From assembly GCF_007971525.1 (NCBI RefSeq), contig NZ_CP042437.1, positions 3,100,001 to 3,164,000 of the forward strand: DNA of 64,000 nucleotides, given 5' to 3'. Under the pieces are notes generated by a model that was given only the letters and a program-made list of their open reading frames with translations, was not told where the DNA came from and ran no database searches. Source of the DNA: Mucilaginibacter ginsenosidivorax (GTDB taxonomy: Bacteria > Bacteroidota > Bacteroidia > Sphingobacteriales > Sphingobacteriaceae). Below, piece after piece: positions 58,715 through 64,000 of this stretch. Both the position numbers and the translations under genes were made by a program. Numbering within the stretch: the stretch's first letter is position 1; the number at the start of each line of letters is the position of its first letter.

Positions 58715-60811
58715 ATGAAAGATAACGATAATAAATCAGAAAGTCCGAAACCGATCAGGAAGATCCTGAATAAAAAAACGCCGCCTAAGCCACCTAAGTT
58801 TAATATTATGTGGATATATGGCATCATTGTATTAGCATTCCTGCTTGCAACAACACTGTTAAGCAATGATACCGGTAAACGGATAACCTACCAGGATTTT
58901 GAAACCAAGATGCTTAAGCAGCATGATGTTGAAAAAATTATAGCTTATAAAAGCGGCGATTTGATCATTGGTGAAGTATATATTAAAAAGCAAAGCCTTG
59001 ATACCAAGCCAGAATATACTGCCCTTGGTAAAGAGCAGCACATGTTTGCAGGAAGCAGCGGCCCCCAGTATACTTTTACCGACGACTCTTTTGAGAGCCT
59101 TAAAAAATCAATTGCTGCAGCACAAGCTGCCGACCCATCTTTAAGTGATGTTTCGCTTGAATTGCAACAGGGCCGCGAAAGCTTTTTATCAAACTGGCTT
59201 GTACAGGGTGTAATTATGGTGATATTATTTGCAGCAGTGTGGATATTTATCATGCGCCGTATGAGTGGTGGTTCGGGCGGTGGCCCGGGTGGCCAGATAT
59301 TCAATATCGGCAAATCAAAAGCAACCTTGTTTGATAAAGAGGCACAGGTAACCGTTACATTTAATGATGTTGCCGGTTTAGAAGAGGCCAAGCAAGAGGT
59401 TATGGAAATTGTTGATTTCCTGAAAAACCCTAAAAAATACACCAACCTGGGTGGTAAAATTCCTAAAGGCGCATTGCTTGTAGGTTCGCCGGGTACAGGT
59501 AAAACCTTATTGGCAAAAGCCGTTGCCGGCGAAGCCCACGTTCCGTTCTTCTCCCTCTCAGGATCTGATTTTGTGGAGATGTTTGTGGGTGTAGGTGCAT
59601 CACGTGTGCGCGACTTGTTCCGCCAGGCAAAAGATAAAGCGCCATGTATTATATTTATTGACGAGATTGATGCCATTGGCCGTGCCCGTGGTAAAAACAA
59701 TATTGTTGGTGGTAACGATGAGCGCGAAAACACATTGAACCAGCTGTTGGTAGAGATGGATGGTTTTGGTACCGATTCGGGTATCATTATCCTTGCCGCA
59801 ACCAACCGCCCCGATGTATTGGATTCGGCCTTATTACGTCCCGGACGTTTTGACAGGCAGGTATCTATTGATAAACCCGATTTGAATGGCCGTGAGCAGA
59901 TCTTCAAGGTTCACTTAAAACCGCTTAAATTAGCTGATGATGTTGATGCCAAAAAATTATCGGCGCAAACCCCTGGTTTTGCAGGTGCCGAAATTGCCAA
60001 CGTTTGTAACGAGGCTGCCCTTATAGCGGCCCGTAAAAACAAAGAGGCGGTTGACATGTCGGATTTTCAGGATGCGGTTGACCGTGTAATTGGTGGGTTG
60101 GAGAAAAAAAACACCCTGATTTCGCCCGAAGAAAAACGCGTTGTAGCTTACCACGAAGCCGGCCATGCTATAGCCGGATGGTTTTTAGAACATACCGATC
60201 CGCTGGTTAAAGTTTCTATTGTACCGCGTGGCGTTGCCGCTTTAGGATATGCCCAGTACCTGCCAAACGAAAGGTTCCTGGTTGCTAAAGAAGAGTTGAT
60301 TGATGATATGATATTATCAATGGGTGGTCGTGTTGCCGAAGATATTACTTTCGGCAAAATTACCACCGGTGCCCTGAGCGATCTGGAACGCATTACCCGC
60401 CTGGCTTATGGCATGGTAAAAATATATGGCATGAACGGTAAAGTTGGTAACGTATCGTTTTACGATCCGCAAGGCGAAAACCAGTTTAGCAAACCATACT
60501 CTGATGTCACCGCAAACCTTATCGACTCGGAAGTAAGAAGCCTGGTTGAAGATGTGTATGCCAAAACAAAAGAATTGCTGATTAAACACCGCGACGGATT
60601 AGAAAAAGTTGCGAAAAAGTTATTGGAGAAAGAAGTATTGTTCCAGGCCGACCTGGAAGAACTTTTGGGCAAACGCCCTTTTGAGCACCGTACTGCTTAT
60701 GATAAGTTTGTAAACGGCGAACCAACTTTAGTACCTGATAACAATGCGATACCCGAGAATGTGATCAATCCTGAGTTATCAAGGATGGATGAGCCCGATC
60801 CGAAGTTTTAA
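58715..60811 (+). CDS. ftsH: ATP-dependent zinc metalloprotease FtsH
   Basis: This 698-residue protein has two membrane helices (about 31-49 and 160-180), with a periplasmic part between. The AAA+ domain has Walker A GSPGTGKT (257-264), Walker B FIDEIDA and the second region NRPDVLDSALLRPGRFDRQ. The zinc motif is HEAGH (480-484). It degrades membrane and regulatory proteins. A glycine-rich segment (GGSGGGPGGQ) joins the second helix to the AAA part. It ends with a good terminator. Confidence 0.98.
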   Translation: MKDNDNKSESPKPIRKILNKKTPPKPPKFNIMWIYGIIVLAFLLATTLLSNDTGKRITYQDFETKMLKQHDVEKIIAYKSGDLIIGEVYIKKQSLDTKPEYTALGKEQHMFAGSSGPQYTFTDDSFESLKKSIAAAQAADPSLSDVSLELQQGRESFLSNWLVQGVIMVILFAAVWIFIMRRMSGGSGGGPGGQIFNIGKSKATLFDKEAQVTVTFNDVAGLEEAKQEVMEIVDFLKNPKKYTNLGGKIPKGALLVGSPGTGKTLLAKAVAGEAHVPFFSLSGSDFVEMFVGVGASRVRDLFRQAKDKAPCIIFIDEIDAIGRARGKNNIVGGNDERENTLNQLLVEMDGFGTDSGIIILAATNRPDVLDSALLRPGRFDRQVSIDKPDLNGREQIFKVHLKPLKLADDVDAKKLSAQTPGFAGAEIANVCNEAALIAARKNKEAVDMSDFQDAVDRVIGGLEKKNTLISPEEKRVVAYHEAGHAIAGWFLEHTDPLVKVSIVPRGVAALGYAQYLPNERFLVAKEELIDDMILSMGGRVAEDITFGKITTGALSDLERITRLAYGMVKIYGMNGKVGNVSFYDPQGENQFSKPYSDVTANLIDSEVRSLVEDVYAKTKELLIKHRDGLEKVAKKLLEKEVLFQADLEELLGKRPFEHRTAYDKFVNGEPTLVPDNNAIPENVINPELSRMDEPDPKF

Positions 60812-60827
60812 TTAGATACTTTATAAA

Positions 60828-60860
60828 AAAGCCATCAGCTTAGCTGGTGGCTTTCCTTTT
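60828..60860 (+). terminator. Terminator after ftsH
   Basis: AAAGCCATCAGC pairs with GCTGGTGGCTTT around TTA, then CCTTTTT. It lies 7 nt before the next start codon at 60867, so that gene depends partly on read-through or a promoter inside this hairpin. Confidence 0.75.
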
Positions 60861-60866
60861 TGTACC

Positions 60867-61517
60867 ATGAGGGATATTACCACATCAAAAGAAAAACTGC
60901 TTAAAAAGATACGCAAGGCGCTATTGGAGAAAAGGGACAACCCATATCCCCAACTGGAAGACCTGCCGCTTTATGCAACCGATGATGAAATACCCGAGGT
61001 TGTTTTTGCCGAGCAATTTACTGCCGTTAACGGCCAGTTTATTTTTTGCGAAGACGAGGTGCAATTTATAGAAACCCTGCTTACCCTGGCCGAAGAACGT
61101 AACTGGCATAAAATATATTGCTGGGAGCCCGGCCTGCAGGAGGTACTCGCCCGTTTTGAATACCCCTTTTACGAAACCGATAAAGACTTTGAACTGGCCG
61201 AAGTAGGATTTACCCTGTGCGAAGCTTTGATAGCCCGTAATGGCAGCATTTTGCTATCCAATGGCAATATGGCCGGCCGGCGCTTAAGCATTTATCCGCC
61301 GGTACATATTGTGCTGGCTTATACATCGCAAATGGTGATGGATATTAAGGATGGGTTTAAACTCCTAAAAAATAAATATGGCAATCGCCTGCCATCAATG
61401 ATCACCAACGTAACCGGCCCCAGTCGCACTGCCGATATTGAAAAAACCCTGGTGCTTGGCGCCCATGGCCCCAAAGAGCTGTTTGTTTTTTTATTAGATG
61501 ACTCGCACGAGGCATAA
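60867..61517 (+). CDS. LUD-domain protein (LutC/YkgG-like)
   Basis: The product has 216 residues. The LUD domain is seen from about 35, with FTLCEALIARNGSILLSNGN and the strong motif TGPSRTADIEKTLVLGAHGP near the C-terminus. Family members are LutC proteins of lactate oxidation, but the partners LutA and LutB are not here. It may act in another quinone-linked dehydrogenase step. It follows ftsH closely but behind a terminator. Confidence 0.88.
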   Translation: MRDITTSKEKLLKKIRKALLEKRDNPYPQLEDLPLYATDDEIPEVVFAEQFTAVNGQFIFCEDEVQFIETLLTLAEERNWHKIYCWEPGLQEVLARFEYPFYETDKDFELAEVGFTLCEALIARNGSILLSNGNMAGRRLSIYPPVHIVLAYTSQMVMDIKDGFKLLKNKYGNRLPSMITNVTGPSRTADIEKTLVLGAHGPKELFVFLLDDSHEA

Positions 61518-61760
61518 TATCCAAGATATTTTTTTGAATTCATATTCCGGCCATGCGGCATGGCTACTTCGCCTGTATCTGTCGCTGAATATTAGCTAAC
61601 AATTCTTGCACGCTTTGGTAGTGGTAGCACAGTAAACGGCCAAAAAATATTATTAAAATATCAGATGGTGTGGATTTATAGTTAAAATAAATTATACTTG
61701 TTTTTAATAACTCAATGCAGTTTAAACACGTATAACCCTAATTAAAACCCCCTTATTAAC

Positions 61761-62117
61761 ATGAAAAAAATTGATTTAACCGAAGCAAAAAAAATGGTAG
61801 ACCACTACCACGCCACCCGTAAAACAGTTATCGACAAAACACATGGTATTAATGATACCAAGTCTGTTTGGTTTGATATCGACGCATTTAAAGATTTTGT
61901 AAACAAGCTGCCGGCACATGCTACCGGTGTGCGGGTTCATTTGGCCAGTTATGATGAAACGCACCCTACAACACCGGGCCAAACAACCGTGATGCTTGCC
62001 GGGACCGTTAGTAAAGACAGTAACCATACTGACGCGTTATCAGATAATAGTTTACTGGCCGAAGGATTGGATCCGGTAAATCAAGGGAAAAACTGCCCAC
62101 CTGATTGTACCGCATAG
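61761..62117 (+). CDS. Hypothetical small protein with C-terminal NCPPDC
   Basis: This 118-residue protein has a helical start (DLTEAKKMVDHYHATRKTVI), a mixed domain (SVWFDIDAFKDFVNKLPAHATGVRVHLASYDETHPTT is one long segment), and a C-terminal end GKNCPPDCTA with two cysteines. I do not recognise a named family, although similar proteins seem to occur in Sphingobacteriaceae next to 7TM and kinase genes, as here. There is no signal peptide. The C-x3-C end could bind metal or form a disulfide. It is closed by the terminator at 62137-62208. Confidence 0.75.
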   Translation: MKKIDLTEAKKMVDHYHATRKTVIDKTHGINDTKSVWFDIDAFKDFVNKLPAHATGVRVHLASYDETHPTTPGQTTVMLAGTVSKDSNHTDALSDNSLLAEGLDPVNQGKNCPPDCTA

Positions 62118-62136
62118 ATTTAAAATAAATTTACAT

Positions 62137-62208
62137 CCGATAAGTAAGATAGTAACGATTGCTGACCGTTAACAAAGTCAAATCCTCTTTCTTTACTTAT
62201 CGGGTTTT
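62137..62208 (+). terminator. Long-loop terminator after the small protein gene
   Basis: CCGATAAGTAA pairs with TTACTTATCGG, followed by GTTTTTA, with a 45-nt loop. The rest of 62118-62571 has no gene. A -7-like TAATTTTG at 62530-62537 probably serves the 7TM gene. Confidence 0.65.
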
Positions 62209-62571
62209 TAATTTATTTTTGTTAATCTTTCACAAAATTCAGACCGTTGCCGCAGTTTATAGTTAGCGTTTCTCATGTTATTTTGCATCGTCTATATTAT
62301 GGTTAATTGATTGTAATAGAAACCTTCTGCTTAGTAAGACTATAAATATCTCGATGCAAATTTTCGTTTTTGACATATAAAAATCTTAGGGCTTATCGCA
62401 CATCGATATAAATAATGTCGAATATTTCTGTTCTGATAATCAGTGTCTTATTGTTATGTACTTTTTTTCTGTTCATATAAATCCGCAAAGCTATCTTTAC
62501 ACTTTACGACAGCCGATAAGGTGCTGTGCTAATTTTGTAAGAGGCTAAAACTTAATGTACATAAATATTGA

Positions 62572-63222
62572 ATGTTATATAATTTATACCTGGTATCGCT
62601 CCCTATAACCTTTGCTTTTTGCCTTTACGCTTACAAGCATCTTGACAGGAATTTTAAATGGTTTCTGCCATATTTTGCGTTCGTAATTATTTATGAATTG
62701 GTTAATTATTTTAATCTAATGCTATTGGAAAAAAGCAACGCCTGGTGCAATAATCTTGAGGGCTTGCTGGAACTTGCCCTATTTACATGGTTTTTAGCGT
62801 CGCTTGTTAAAAATGAACGATACAGGAAATCGGTTTATAAATTTGCTGCAATACCAATATTGCTTTCTTTGGTTGATATTGTATATATACAGGGATTTTT
62901 TAAACGTGCTACAATTGCAATAGTACTACAGGGCATATTTTTGGTAGTATTAATTTGTATTTATTATCGCTCGCTATTTGAAGAGGCAGATGAGCGGTTG
63001 GCTCTTTTAAAACATCCACCGTTTTTAGCTGCAACTGGGCTGCTTTTTTTCTTCTTGTCAAACACGCTGTTTTATGCTTGTTTTAGTTATATGATATATA
63101 AAAATAATTATCATTTTTATATTGTTGCGACGAGTATCCCGGGAATTTCAAATCTATTGTTAAATGGTCTATTGGCGTATGCTTTCCTATGTTCTTATAA
63201 CAATAAACGTATTGCTGAATAG
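62572..63222 (+). CDS. 7TM membrane protein of unknown function, probable receptor or regulator part of a signalling operon
   Basis: This 216-residue protein has seven hydrophobic segments, including FLPYFAFVIIYELVNYF, LEGLLELALFTWFLASLV, FAAIPILLSLVDIVYI and IVLQGIFLVVLICIYY. No catalytic motif is seen. The gene sits before a NarL-type sensor kinase (63378), so the 7TM protein could sense a signal for the separate kinase; that is an inference. A degraded copy of its C-terminal end follows at 63286-63411. Confidence 0.75.
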   Translation: MLYNLYLVSLPITFAFCLYAYKHLDRNFKWFLPYFAFVIIYELVNYFNLMLLEKSNAWCNNLEGLLELALFTWFLASLVKNERYRKSVYKFAAIPILLSLVDIVYIQGFFKRATIAIVLQGIFLVVLICIYYRSLFEEADERLALLKHPPFLAATGLLFFFLSNTLFYACFSYMIYKNNYHFYIVATSIPGISNLLLNGLLAYAFLCSYNNKRIAE

Positions 63223-63285
63223 CGACTATTTGCTGCACCCGAAACATTTTGATTCCTCCCCAACGTAGTTTTGAATAATACATCG

Positions 63286-63411
63286 TATGAAAATAGCCGC
63301 TATTTTCTTATCCTTGCAATTGAGCAGTCGGGAATTTCAAGCCTATTACTAAACCCACTTTTAATATCTGCCTTTTTATGCTTTTCAAAGACGAACAAGT
63401 TATTCTTATAA
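63286..63411 (+). pseudogene. Remnant of the 3' end of a second 7TM gene
   Basis: In one frame this reads YENSRYFLILAIEQSGISSL, LLNPLLISAFLCF... to a TAA at 63409-63411. It aligns with the end of the 7TM protein (YKNNYHFYIVATSIPGISNL, LLNGLLAYAFLC). No start or upstream part remains, and a TGA stop lies upstream. It overlaps the start of the kinase gene by 34 nt, as an original 7TM stop might have done. Confidence 0.65.
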
Positions 63412-64000
63412 TTATAGCCGGTACAGCTTTACTGCTGTTGCTGGGGTTTTTTATGGTTGGTTTTTTATTGATGTTTCAAAAAAAACAAAATAAAAATGCC
63501 ATGGAGAAGGCCGAGTTGAAATCGTCGTTTAAACAGGAGTTGTTAAAAACCCGGATAGAGATACAGGAAGAAACCCTGAACTATGTAAGCCGCGAGATGC
63601 ACGATAACATTACCCAGGTATTATCATTTGTAAAACTCAATATGGGCCTGCTGGCCAACAAGCTTACCGACGAACAAAAGGTAAAGTTGAATGACAGCCG
63701 TGAACTTATAGCGCAAACCATTACAGATTTGCGTAACCTTTCAAAAAGTTTAAGTTTTGAACATATCAACGCGTTAGGCCTGGTGAAAACGCTGGAACTG
63801 GAGGCGATAAGGGTGAACAAGAGCGGCCTTATTAATATGGATTTAAACGTTGAGGGCGAAATGTACTCCCTTGGCGAGCAGCGCGAACTGGTATTGTTCA
63901 GGATATTCCAGGAGGCGCTAAATAACGCGTTGAAACATGCGGATGCAGCAAACATTAAAATCGGTTTGTATTATAATGCACAAATGTTTAATTTGACCAT
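63378..64000 (+). CDS. Sensor histidine kinase, NarL/DesK type, partial (runs off window)
   Basis: About 207 residues are readable from ATG 63378. One N-terminal membrane segment (VILIIIAGTALLLLLGFFMVGF) is followed by a HisKA_3 dimerisation domain with H box VSREMHDNITQVLSFVKLNM. A HATPase N box FRIFQEALNNALKHADA follows. The 3' end is outside. This kinase type usually pairs with a LuxR/NarL response regulator, which may lie beyond the window. It probably forms one signalling locus with the 7TM and the small protein. Confidence 0.88.
   Translation, partial: MLFKDEQVILIIIAGTALLLLLGFFMVGFLLMFQKKQNKNAMEKAELKSSFKQELLKTRIEIQEETLNYVSREMHDNITQVLSFVKLNMGLLANKLTDEQKVKLNDSRELIAQTITDLRNLSKSLSFEHINALGLVKTLELEAIRVNKSGLINMDLNVEGEMYSLGEQRELVLFRIFQEALNNALKHADAANIKIGLYYNAQMFNLT

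Overview
The window reads as chromosome of a member of the Bacteroidota, family Sphingobacteriaceae, most likely Mucilaginibacter or a close relative. The reasons are: start codons without Shine-Dalgarno sequences, promoters of the TTTG/TAnnTTTG type, family-typical genes (GldH gliding lipoprotein, RicT/PSP1 next to holB, DUF4175 next to ybeY, DUF4199, DUF2752/TM2, split DsbD, AsmA-GT51 fusion), and a moderate GC content near 43%. No phage, plasmid, CRISPR array or insertion sequence is visible. The genus is inferred from gene style, not proven.

Layout. 1-3.9 kb: a truncated M14 peptidase divergent from recQ. 3.9-7.6 kb: a small membrane protein/XRE regulator pair behind an array of dyads, two VOC proteins, a duplicated-domain paralogue of the membrane protein, and trmD. 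7.8-9.8 kb: an ECF sigma operon with two near-identical promoter-like motifs, then rplS. 9.8-10.4 kb: a cluster of REP-like palindromes. 10.4-15.2 kb: glutathione peroxidase, then the operon DUF4175-HATPase-ybeY. 15.5 kb: tRNA-Pro(GGG). 15.7-24.6 kb: accessory genes (DUF1624, ankyrin, remnants of two-component proteins, a metal-type AraC/HMA cassette, a coiled-coil kinase-like gene broken at an A9 tract, a receiver protein, an orphan LacI regulator, a nitroreductase). 24.7-36 kb: AsmA-GT51 protein, mrp, NifU-type protein, def, M16 peptidase, hpt, mfd. 36-45.9 kb: DUF4199, DUF2752, TM2, rmuC, lpxH, gldH-ricT-holB, ruvX, a PfkB kinase. 46-53.9 kb: PAS kinase, a second ECF sigma/anti-sigma pair, two zinc metallopeptidases, an FAD oxidoreductase, SIMPL, Ku. 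54-61.5 kb: pfkA, split DsbD, birA, rsfS, ftsH, LUD protein. 61.7-64 kb: a small protein, a 7TM protein and a truncated sensor kinase, probably one signalling locus.

The strongest unexplained signal lies between genes. About a dozen gaps carry degenerate tandem 7-bp (sometimes 8-bp) 'word' repeats. Each locus uses its own word. Several abut start codons or run into stop codons, and divergent gene pairs carry them as perfect 25-30 bp inverted repeats. Other notable signals are two adjacent 94-bp REP-like palindromes with compensating arm changes, a twin ECF promoter motif, a three-way-junction RNA candidate upstream of the TM2 gene, an A9 frameshift, and a duplicated gene-tail scar at 63.3 kb.
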